From Chloroflexota bacterium (GTDB lineage Bacteria; Chloroflexota; FW602-bin22; JAMCYS01), in the NCBI GenBank assembly GCA_021847625.1, contig JAJZQK010000040.1:1-11914 (forward strand): a stretch of 11,914 nt of DNA, in the 5' to 3' direction. Below are positions 6,068 to 11,914 of this stretch, piece by piece. Positions within the stretch are counted from its first letter, which is position 1; each line of letters begins with the position of its first letter. The position numbers and the translations under genes are program-made. Under the pieces are notes generated by a model. It ran no database searches. It saw nothing but the letters and a program-made list of their open reading frames with translations, and had not been told where the DNA came from.

Positions 6068-6781
6068 CTACCGCAACAGCAGCTGCTCTATCTCCTCGCC
6101 CACCCGCAGCAGGTGACGGCGCATGGCGGCGCGAGCGGCCTCCTGGTCGTGCTCGGCGATGGCGCGGTAGACCTCGGTGTGCTCGGCCGTCGCCATGCCT
6201 ATCGAGTTGGGGAGGGTCGCCGTCTCCGCCAGGCTGCGGGATAGTGGCTGCAGGATCGGCTTGACGATCTTGGCCATCGAGGGGTTCCCGCTGGCCCTGG
6301 CGACGGCCAGGTGGAAGCCGAGGTCGGCGGCGATGACGGCCTCCACGCCGGGGCCGGCCTCCGCCACGGCGCGGGCGGAGCGTTCCAGGGCGGCCAGGTC
6401 CTCGGCCGTCGCTCGCGCGGCGGCCAGGGCGGCGGCCTCCACCTCCAGAGCGATCCTGATCTCCAGCCAGTGCAGGAGCGCGGAGCGGTCCCAGGGGGCG
6501 AGGAAGCCGATGGGCCCGGCGATATCCCAGGCCTCGGGCGGGTTGACGAAGGTGCCGACGCCATGGCGCACGTCCACCAGGCCGCGCGAGGCCAGCACGC
6601 CGATGGCCTCGCGCACCACCGTGTGGCTAACGCCGTACAGGGCCTGCAGCTCCTTCTCGGTCGGTAGCGTCTGGCCGGGCAAGAGCTCCTTGCCGGCGAT
6701 GAGGTCGCAGATACGCTCGACCAGCTGGTCGCGCAGGTTCTGGCGACCGAGGATCTTCGAATTCACAGTGCCTATCATCAT
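6068..6781 (-). CDS. GntR-family transcriptional regulator, FadR subfamily (FCD domain)
   Basis: This 237-residue protein is a ligand-responsive DNA-binding regulator. The N-terminal winged helix-turn-helix spans about 16-80, with the typical LPTEKELQALYGVSHTVVREA core (39-59) and the wing GLVDVRHGVGTFV (67-79). The C-terminal all-helical FCD domain (about 100-232) shows the expected metal/ligand-binding set Asp153, His157, His201 and His223, so it probably binds a carboxylate or similar metabolite through a metal ion. The first of two adjacent ATGs (6781) is chosen; GGTGGG precedes it by a few bases. It is divergent from the phosphodiesterase gene, sharing a 213-base control region with a palindrome and abutting promoters, so it likely controls itself and perhaps the phosphodiesterase. 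Its ligand cannot be named from the sequence; FadR-subfamily members often sense organic acids. Confidence 0.9.
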   Translation of the reverse strand: MMIGTVNSKILGRQNLRDQLVERICDLIAGKELLPGQTLPTEKELQALYGVSHTVVREAIGVLASRGLVDVRHGVGTFVNPPEAWDIAGPIGFLAPWDRSALLHWLEIRIALEVEAAALAAARATAEDLAALERSARAVAEAGPGVEAVIAADLGFHLAVARASGNPSMAKIVKPILQPLSRSLAETATLPNSIGMATAEHTEVYRAIAEHDQEAARAAMRRHLLRVGEEIEQLLLR

Positions 6782-6845
6782 CTTCCCACCCGTTTCCCCT
6801 TCTGCTTGGCCGGACCGCCCAGGGCAGCCTGCCCTCCCACCGACG

Positions 6846-6873
6846 TAGGGGCCGGACTCCGTGCCGGCCCCGG
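6846..6873 (+). repeat. 28-bp palindromic repeat E, copy 1
   Basis: Identical to 9089-9116 at 27 of 28 positions and in the same orientation. GGGGCCGG pairs with CCGGCCCC around an eight-base loop. On the minus strand it falls in the predicted leader of the gntR-family gene. Confidence 0.75.
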
Positions 6874-6874
6874 C

Positions 6875-6891
6875 TATTGTCTGAGATAATA
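6875..6891. promoter_or_regulatory. Candidate operator palindrome in gntR/phosphodiesterase control region
   Basis: TATTGTCT-G-AGATAATA is an odd-centred inverted repeat with seven of eight arm pairs matching. It lies immediately downstream of, and touching, the predicted minus-strand -10 element (6891-6896), a natural place for autorepression by the adjacent FadR-type regulator. The arms do not closely match the classic FadR-type TNGTNNNACNA core, so the binding protein is inferred only from position. Confidence 0.4.
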
Positions 6892-6920
6892 TGATACCAG
6901 CACCTTCCTTGACAGGGCAA
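6891..6920 (-). promoter_or_regulatory. Predicted promoter of gntR-family gene
   Basis: Read on the minus strand: TTGCCC (6920-6915), an 18-base spacer and TATCAT (6896-6891). Transcription would begin near 6884, about 100 bases before the start codon. The -35 element directly abuts the -35 of the opposite promoter. Confidence 0.4.
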
Positions 6921-6937
6921 GGGCGCTATGCTAGGCT
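6909..6937 (+). promoter_or_regulatory. Predicted promoter of phosphodiesterase gene
   Basis: A consensus TTGACA (6909-6914) is followed after 17 bases by TAGGCT (6932-6937), a poor -10 element (3/6). A direct repeat GCTAGG (6930-6935 and 6939-6944) overlaps it. The weak -10 would suit regulated expression; the alternative TATGCT (6927-6932) is too close to the -35. Confidence 0.4.
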
Positions 6938-6994
6938 CGCTAGGAGATTCGGCTACTAATTCGTAGGTTAAATACCCAGCATAAGGAGGCACGC

Positions 6995-8986
6995 GTGAAC
7001 AGGAAAGGCAAGGTCTATGTAATCGGCCTGGACCAGATGATCCTTCCCCTCACCCGGCACTTTGCCGAGGAAGGCTCCATCCCCACCATCGCCAAGTTGC
7101 TGGAGCGTAGCGCCGTCAACAAGGCACTCGCTTCCTACCCGTCCTACACGGCCAACAACTGGCCGGTCATCGCCACCGGCGCCAACACGGGCACCCACGG
7201 CGCCTTCGGCTGGTTCATCCACATGCCCGACGGCCAGGACGTGTCCTCGCTCTTCTCGTTGGGCATCAACGCCGAGTTCATCTGGGAGGCCGCCGAGCGC
7301 CAGGGCCTCAAGAGCGCCGTCGTGCACTACCCAGGCTCCTCGCCATCTCGCCTCAAGGCAGGCTACGTCGTCGAGGGCTTCGCCACCCCCGCCTACGCGG
7401 CCAGCCCCTTCGAACTGGCGGCGGCCGAGGCCTACACCACCCATCTCGAGGTCGAGAGCACGGCGGTCCAGGAAGTGGCCTTGAAGCCCGCCGAGGGTTG
7501 GCAAGGCCTCCCCAGCGGCGGCCCCCAGCCCCTGGAGACGGCCATCCCCGTCACGGCCAAGAAGAAAGAGGAGAGCCAGACCTGGCAGGTGGCCATCCTC
7601 GGCGGGGCGAACGGCTACGACCGCGTCGTCGTCTGCCGAGAGAAGGACTTTGGCACCAAGGTCGCCGAGTGCAAGCTAGACGAGTGGAGTGACTGGTCCA
7701 CCCAGAACATCGGCTATCGCCAGGGCACGGTGCGCTTCAAGCTCACCGACCTCTCCGCCGACGGCAAGAACCTGAAGCTGTTCCGCTCGCAGATCATGCC
7801 CCTCAGCGGCTTCTCCGAGCCCGACGACATCGGCCGGGAGCTGATCGAGAAGATCGGCCCCTACCAGGAGCACGTCAGCCAGATGTTCGCCTCCCTGGGC
7901 ATGGTCGACTACAAGACCTGCGTGGAAGAGGCCGACTATCAGGCCCAGTGGATTGCTAAAGCCGCCCTCTACCTGACCAAGGAGAAGGGCTGCGACATGT
8001 TCTTCTCTCACTGGCACTTCCTAGACGATATCAATCATTGGCACCTCGCCTATCTCGATCCCAAGTGGGTCCGCTACGACGAGAAGGAGACGCCCCACCA
8101 CTGGAACGCCATCCGCCAAGCCTACCAGGCCGTCGACCGCATGATGGCGACGCTGCTGGAAGGGGTCACCGAGGACGACTACGTGATTATGATCTCCGAC
8201 CACGGCTGCTCCCCGATCAACCGTGTTGTCTTCATGGAGAAGTTTCTCTTCGATAAAGGCTTCCTCGTTTTCAAGGACCCCAAGACGCTCAAGACGACGA
8301 TCGCCGAGAACTGGTACGACAAGCTCGATTGGGACAAGACCAAGGTCTGGCTGCACGAGGGCGTCTTCCTGGACACCTTCAACATCTACATCAACGCCGA
8401 GAAGGACACCCCCAAATACGACGAGATCCAGCGCGACCTGATTCGCGAACTGCGCACGTGGGTGGACGACAAAATGAAGCAGACCGTCGTCGCCTTCGCC
8501 TTCAGCAAGCGCGACGCCGAGCTCGTCGGCCTCTGGGGCGACCAGGTGGGCGACGTCGTGGTGGCCCTGGAGGGCGGCTACCAGATGGGTCGCAAGGACA
8601 GCCCCACCAGCGTCGCTGACAACGCCGGCCACGTCGCCTCCGGCCACGGGCGCATGATCTCCACCTTCGAGGGCAACGTCGGCACGGAAAAGGCCATCTT
8701 CGTCATTTCCGGGCCCGGCATCAAGCAGGGCTACGAGCGCCCGGCGGACAAACTGGGCCACATCAAGCTCGTCGACGTCACGCCGACGCTGTGCCACATC
8801 CTGGGCATCCAGCCGCCGGCCCAGAGCCAGGGCGCCATCGCCTACGACCTGTTCGAGGGGCACGAGATGGTCCGCGGGCGGCCCACGCCCACGCCCTACG
8901 TGGAGGGCATGTCCGACTACAAGCGCTGGTTCCTGGAGCACTTCTTCCAGAAGGGCCTCTTGGCGGAAGAATCGATCCCCTGCTAG
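6995..8986 (+). CDS. Type I phosphodiesterase / alkaline phosphatase superfamily protein
   Basis: This 663-residue protein belongs to the alkaline phosphatase superfamily, phosphodiesterase/nucleotide pyrophosphatase branch, and should hydrolyse a phosphoester with two metal ions. The full ligand set is visible: Asp13 in VIGLDQM, the nucleophile Thr52 in PSYTANNWP followed by TGANTGTHG (61-69), Asp344 and His348 in HFLDDINHW, Asp402-His403 in ISDHG, and His551 in SGHGRM. A region of about 150 residues (roughly 140-290) between nucleophile and second metal motif should form a substrate-selecting cap. There is no signal peptide, so it is probably cytosolic, unlike classical secreted alkaline phosphatase. 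The GTG start at 6995 is supported by AAGGAGG (6983-6989) five bases upstream; the next in-frame Met is residue 15, past the first metal ligand. It is monocistronic and divergent from the GntR regulator. Substrate is unknown. Confidence 0.88.
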   Translation: MNRKGKVYVIGLDQMILPLTRHFAEEGSIPTIAKLLERSAVNKALASYPSYTANNWPVIATGANTGTHGAFGWFIHMPDGQDVSSLFSLGINAEFIWEAAERQGLKSAVVHYPGSSPSRLKAGYVVEGFATPAYAASPFELAAAEAYTTHLEVESTAVQEVALKPAEGWQGLPSGGPQPLETAIPVTAKKKEESQTWQVAILGGANGYDRVVVCREKDFGTKVAECKLDEWSDWSTQNIGYRQGTVRFKLTDLSADGKNLKLFRSQIMPLSGFSEPDDIGRELIEKIGPYQEHVSQMFASLGMVDYKTCVEEADYQAQWIAKAALYLTKEKGCDMFFSHWHFLDDINHWHLAYLDPKWVRYDEKETPHHWNAIRQAYQAVDRMMATLLEGVTEDDYVIMISDHGCSPINRVVFMEKFLFDKGFLVFKDPKTLKTTIAENWYDKLDWDKTKVWLHEGVFLDTFNIYINAEKDTPKYDEIQRDLIRELRTWVDDKMKQTVVAFAFSKRDAELVGLWGDQVGDVVVALEGGYQMGRKDSPTSVADNAGHVASGHGRMISTFEGNVGTEKAIFVISGPGIKQGYERPADKLGHIKLVDVTPTLCHILGIQPPAQSQGAIAYDLFEGHEMVRGRPTPTPYVEGMSDYKRWFLEHFFQKGLLAEESIPC

Positions 8987-9088
8987 GGGTTCGAAACCGG
9001 CGAGGACAACCCGTGAGCACCGGTATCCCATCTTCAGGTGCACGGGGATAGGGGCCAGCGGTATTCTCGTCGGCACCATGTATTCAGG

Positions 9089-9116
9089 TAGGGGCCGGAC
9101 TCTGTGCCGGCCCCGG
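9089..9116 (+). repeat. 28-bp palindromic repeat E, copy 2
   Basis: Matches 6846-6873 with a single substitution, same orientation. The stem GGGGCCGG/CCGGCCCC is intact. About 100 bases after the phosphodiesterase stop, so it could also slow transcription, though no U-tract follows. The whole gap 8987-9492 holds this repeat, a gene remnant, a promoter and a hairpin. Confidence 0.75.
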
Positions 9117-9167
9117 GGTAGATAGAACGGGGGCCCAGCCGTAAACGGAACCGGGCTCCCAACACAA

Positions 9168-9365
9168 GGCTCCTGCGGGGGCCGGGTCGTCGTCTTCGAG
9201 AAGGGCGACATAAAGTACAGCGGCTGCATCGCCCGGGGCATGGACGCCCTCAACATCGTCGCCGTCCCCGGCGTCTCCACCGTCCAGGAGTACGTTGAAA
9301 CGGCCTCAGCAAGGTTGACCGGCCCCAGGGGGCGTGGTACTATTCGCACAAGTTTGCCCGTTTAG
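9168..9365 (+). pseudogene. Remnant of FAD-dependent fumarate reductase/succinate dehydrogenase-like flavoprotein
   Basis: One frame reads GGRVVVFEKGDIKYSGCI (from 9177) and then ARGMDALNIVAVPGVST and VQEYVE, ending in unrelated residues before a TAG at 9363-9365. The pattern VVVFEK then SG then a small-residue-rich turn and LN is the second beta strand and following loop of the FAD-binding domain in fumarate reductase, succinate dehydrogenase and adenylylsulfate reductase flavoproteins. I recognise it by pattern, not by search. About 41 codons remain. The preceding GxGxxG dinucleotide-binding motif, any start codon with a ribosome binding site, and all of the rest of the roughly 500-residue family are missing. 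It is best read as a decayed fragment; the 3' edge (near 9302) runs straight into a promoter for the kinase. Confidence 0.55.
9315..9343 (+). promoter_or_regulatory. Predicted sigma70-type promoter of histidine kinase gene
   Basis: TTGACC (9315-9320), a spacer of exactly 17 bases and TACTAT (9338-9343). Transcription would start near 9350, giving a leader of roughly 143 bases to the ATG at 9493. A second -10-like TAGAAT (9463-9468) lies closer to the gene but lacks a good -35. Confidence 0.55.
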
Positions 9366-9402
9366 GAAAGGTGGGGGCTTTCCCGCCCCTGCGACCGTCC
9401 GC

Positions 9403-9430
9403 CCGCACTTATCGGCGCTGCTAAGTGCGG
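9403..9430 (+). promoter_or_regulatory. Leader hairpin upstream of histidine kinase
   Basis: CCGCACTTA (9403-9411) and TAAGTGCGG (9422-9430) are perfectly complementary over nine bases with a ten-base loop. It lies between the predicted promoter and the kinase start. There is no U-tract, so it may be an RNA leader structure or a DNA operator rather than a terminator. Confidence 0.45.
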
Positions 9431-9492
9431 CCTATCGCTTAGCCTACGCGACGTTCCCAGGTTAGAATACGGATTACGGCATTAAGAAGGCA

Positions 9493-9915
9493 ATGCGAGC
9501 ATACGAACACGAGCACGTCACTCTGGCCCAGCGCCAGGCAACCGAAAACTCGCCGGGCGAGGCCGGGCCGATCCCCTCGCTGGGGATGGGGGACCCGCGC
9601 CTCTGGCAGGCGGCCATCGCCACCTGCGCCCAAGGACTCATACTGATCGATGCCCAGGGCCGGCTCGTCTACATGAACGAGGCCGCCCAAGGGATGGTCG
9701 CGGGGGCGTGTGAGCCCCAGCCGCCAAGACAAGGGGAGGTCCTCCGCCTCACCCTCCAGTACCCCGACGGTCGGCCAATGTCGCCAGAGGAGGCCCCATT
9801 AGCCAAGGCCTTGCAGGGAGAGACGACGGCGAGACCTACGCGAGCGTCTCCGCCAACCCCGTCCGCGACGAGCAGGGCAACGTCGCCGGCGCCCTCGCCG
9901 TGCTCCACGACGTGA
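9493..9915 (+). CDS. N-terminal PAS fragment of frameshifted sensor histidine kinase
   Basis: The 140-codon frame starts with a hydrophilic segment and a clear PAS domain start ([20 protein letters not shown], about 37-56, then YMNEAAQGM). It stays homologous through [17 protein letters not shown] (about residues 95-111) and then turns into low-complexity Pro/Thr/Ser/Ala sequence to its stop. The rest of the same PAS domain ([12 protein letters not shown], then LHDVTQHK) is encoded one frame away, from about 9825, and runs into the kinase below. So this is the front half of one ancestral gene. Start: ATG at 9493 with AGAAGG very close (two bases); ATG at 9586 is an alternative that begins just before the PAS domain. 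If the break is real, the product is a truncated, probably inactive PAS half-domain. Confidence 0.6.
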   Translation: MRAYEHEHVTLAQRQATENSPGEAGPIPSLGMGDPRLWQAAIATCAQGLILIDAQGRLVYMNEAAQGMVAGACEPQPPRQGEVLRLTLQYPDGRPMSPEEAPLAKALQGETTARPTRASPPTPSATSRATSPAPSPCSTT

Positions 9916-11843
9916 CGCAGCATAAGCAGCGCACGGAGCACATGCGCGACGGCGAAAGGCAGTTTCGCCTGCTGGCAGAGCGGTCGGGCGATATCATCTT
10001 CCGCTATGAACTGGACGAGCGACGCTTCAGCTACCTCAGCCCGGCCGTCGTTCGCATTCTCGGCTATCCGCCGGAGGACTACTATCGCGACCCGCGGCTG
10101 ATCGACCGGACCGTGCTGGCGGAGGACCTGCCCGAGGTCCTGGCCCTCGCCGACAATCCGATCCCCGAGCGGACTTTCGTCGTCCGCCTACGCCACCGCG
10201 ACGGGCACGTCGTTTGGCTGGAGCAGCGGCACTCCCCCGTCTACGATGCAGACGGTCACCTGGTCGCCCTCGAGGGCATCGCCCGGGATATCACCCGGCG
10301 CACGCTGCAGGTGGCCGAACGCGAGAGCCTGCTGGCTGAGGTCCAGCATAGGGTCGCTCAGCTCGGCAGCGTCATCGAGGCCACCCAGACCGGCTTGGCG
10401 CTGTTGGACCGGGACTTCAATTTTCTGATGGTCAACGAGGCCTACGTGACAGCAGGCGGGCACAGCCGGGAGGAGCTCATCGGCCGCAACCATTTCGCGC
10501 TGTTCCCCAATGCCGAGAATCAGACCATTTTCGAATTGGTACGCGACACGGGCAAGCCTTACCAGACTGCGGAGAAAGCGTTCGAGTTCGCCGATCAACC
10601 ATGGCGGGGCCTGATCTACTGGAACTGGTCGCTATCCCCCATCAAGGATGCCGCCGGCAACGTCGCGGAGCTGCTACTCTCGGTGGTCGAGGTGACCCCT
10701 CAGATGCAAGTCCACCGGCAGGTCCAGCAACTGGCCGTGGAGGCCCACCGCCGGGCGGCGGAACTGGACGCGACGATTGCCTCGATGGTCGACGGTGTCG
10801 TCATCTACAATAAGACCGGGGAATTCAGGCGCATGAACCCCGCCGCCGAACGCATCCTCGGCTTCTCCGCCCTCGACCGGGCCAAGTCCCTCGTCGAACG
10901 GTTCGCCATCCTCCGCGCGGAGACGCCCGACGGCACGCCGATCGGAGTAGAAGACCGTCCCGTGGCCAGAGGTCTGCGGGGTGAGACCGTGCAGCCGACG
11001 ACGGTGATCTGGCACCTGCCCAACGGCAAGAACGTCTGGGTCTCCATCTGTGGGGCGCCGATCCGGGCCGACGACGGCAGCGTGCTGGGGGCGGTGTTCA
11101 CCTTCCGGGATATCACCGAGCAGCACAAGTTGGAGGAGCTGCGCGAGGACTACGTGCGGATGACGTCGCACGACCTGCGCCAGCCGCTGACGACGATACT
11201 CGGCCAGGCCCAGCTGCTGCATCGCCTGCTGAGCCGGCAGGGGCTGGAACGCGAGGCCAAGAGCGCCGAGGCCATCGTGGGCAGCGCCGAACGGATGACG
11301 ACGATGATCCACGACATGGTCGAGTCGGTCCGTCTGGAGGCGGGAGCGCTGACCCTGCGCCTCGTGCCCACCGACCTAGGGCGGCTGGTCCACAAGATCG
11401 TCGAGCGCTTCGGCCTGGCCGAGGAACGGGCGCGCATCCGGATAGAGGTAGCGGCGGAGCTCGCGCCGATACCCCTTGACGCCGACCGTGCCGAGCAGGC
11501 CATCGTCAACCTCATCGCCAACGCCTGCAAGTACTCGCCGCCGGGCTCCCCCGTGCTGGTGCGCGTCGAGCGGGGTGAGCACGAGGCGATAATCGCCGTC
11601 GTCGACCAGGGCCAGGGCATCCCCGCCGCGAACATACCGTTTCTGTTCCAGCGCTTCTACCGGGCGCGGGCTGGCGACAAGATCGAAGGTTTGGGGTTGG
11701 GGCTGTACATCACCCGCCTGATCGTCGAGGCCCACGGCGGCCGCATCTGGGTTGAGAGCGAGGAGGGCAAAGGTAGCCGCTTCGCCTTCACCCTCCCTCT
11801 CACGGCCAGCCTGGAGCCAGCCGAAATCCCCGAGCCGTCCTGA
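9900..11843 (+). CDS. Multi-PAS sensor histidine kinase (main part, N-terminus cut by frameshift)
   Basis: This frame encodes a cytosolic sensor kinase that should autophosphorylate and pass phosphate to a response regulator not in the window. From the GTG at 9900 the 647 residues show the tail of a broken PAS domain (1-10), three further PAS domains (about 16-135, 150-268 and 285-408), a HisKA dimerisation domain (411-480) with phospho-acceptor His424 in SHDLRQPL, and a HATPase_c domain (525-634) with N-box Asn541 ([13 protein letters not shown]), G1 DQGQGI (569-574), F-box FQRFYR (583-588) and G2 GLGLGL (597-602). No membrane segments are seen, so it senses an internal or diffusible signal. 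The GTG has no ribosome binding site and sits inside a domain; ATG at 9942 with GGAG upstream is a better independent start. The ancestral start is 9493 in another frame. All kinase motifs are intact, so activity may persist if translation restarts. Confidence 0.85.
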   Translation: MLHDVTQHKQRTEHMRDGERQFRLLAERSGDIIFRYELDERRFSYLSPAVVRILGYPPEDYYRDPRLIDRTVLAEDLPEVLALADNPIPERTFVVRLRHRDGHVVWLEQRHSPVYDADGHLVALEGIARDITRRTLQVAERESLLAEVQHRVAQLGSVIEATQTGLALLDRDFNFLMVNEAYVTAGGHSREELIGRNHFALFPNAENQTIFELVRDTGKPYQTAEKAFEFADQPWRGLIYWNWSLSPIKDAAGNVAELLLSVVEVTPQMQVHRQVQQLAVEAHRRAAELDATIASMVDGVVIYNKTGEFRRMNPAAERILGFSALDRAKSLVERFAILRAETPDGTPIGVEDRPVARGLRGETVQPTTVIWHLPNGKNVWVSICGAPIRADDGSVLGAVFTFRDITEQHKLEELREDYVRMTSHDLRQPLTTILGQAQLLHRLLSRQGLEREAKSAEAIVGSAERMTTMIHDMVESVRLEAGALTLRLVPTDLGRLVHKIVERFGLAEERARIRIEVAAELAPIPLDADRAEQAIVNLIANACKYSPPGSPVLVRVERGEHEAIIAVVDQGQGIPAANIPFLFQRFYRARAGDKIEGLGLGLYITRLIVEAHGGRIWVESEEGKGSRFAFTLPLTASLEPAEIPEPS

Positions 11844-11888
11844 GAGGCAGGGGTCGAGCGTGCCAACCTACACCTCGCAGGCGCTTGG

Positions 11889-11914
11889 CCGTAGGGGCTA
11901 CCGGCGACCGCAGG
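11889..11914 (+). repeat. Interspersed palindromic repeat A, copy 3 (cut by window end)
   Basis: The final 26 bases match the 5' part of repeat A; they equal the reverse complement of 5940-5965 and differ from copy 1 at a single position in the shared region. The hairpin part would lie beyond the window. It is about 45 bases after the kinase stop codon. Confidence 0.65.

Noticed and set aside
8987..9000. GGTTCGAAACC, resembling a tRNA T-arm
   Set aside because: Stem is too short and the preceding 60 bases are the phosphodiesterase coding end, leaving no D-arm or anticodon arm.
8021..9349. 442-codon minus-strand open frame opposite the phosphodiesterase and flavoprotein remnant
   Set aside because: Runs across two unrelated plus-strand coding segments and has no domain pattern; shadow.
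9817..9836. Programmed ribosomal frameshift in the kinase
   Set aside because: No slippery heptamer or convincing downstream stimulator was seen, and internal comparison with another PAS domain implies about 11 missing codons, which frameshifting would not restore.
1..11914. CRISPR array or phage/defence island
   Set aside because: Repeats are isolated, unevenly spaced and in both orientations; no cas, integrase, toxin or restriction gene is recognisable.

Overview
This is a GC-rich bacterial window with no rRNA, tRNA, CRISPR array, transposase or phage gene that I can recognise. Genes have clear Shine-Dalgarno sites and sigma70-like promoters. Gene families and intergenic repeat style would fit a Chloroflexota (Dehalococcoidia-like) metagenomic genome, but that is a style judgement; no marker gene proves it.

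Layout. (1) 1-622: no credible gene; a mosaic of short palindromic repeats (modules A-D), a possible terminator and a promoter. (2) 538-4066: a tight three-gene operon with overlapping ends, encoding a lipoprotein alpha/beta hydrolase with a TAP-like C-terminus, then a NatA-type ABC ATPase and a NatB-type permease. It looks like one envelope export unit with an outward-facing hydrolase. (3) 4092-5586: a class III PLP aminotransferase with its own promoter and a structured leader; it carries an unusual Cys4 cluster. (4) 5587-6067: a second repeat mosaic built from the same modules in another order. (5) 6068-8986: a divergent pair, a FadR-type GntR regulator on the minus strand and a type I phosphodiesterase/alkaline-phosphatase-superfamily enzyme on the plus strand. 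They share a short control region with abutting promoters and a candidate operator. (6) 8987-9492: a repeat, an orphan remnant of a fumarate-reductase-like flavoprotein, a good promoter and a hairpin leader. (7) 9493-11843: a soluble multi-PAS sensor histidine kinase whose first PAS domain is broken by a frameshift. (8) 11844-11914: the start of another module A repeat at the window edge.

The least ordinary signals are the repeat modules recurring in several gaps (a diverged copy of one seems to form the aminotransferase leader), the near-identical 28-bp hairpins bracketing the phosphodiesterase gene, the broken kinase, and the flavoprotein remnant. I found no convincing previously undescribed multi-gene system. 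Together these point to local deletion and repeat spread.
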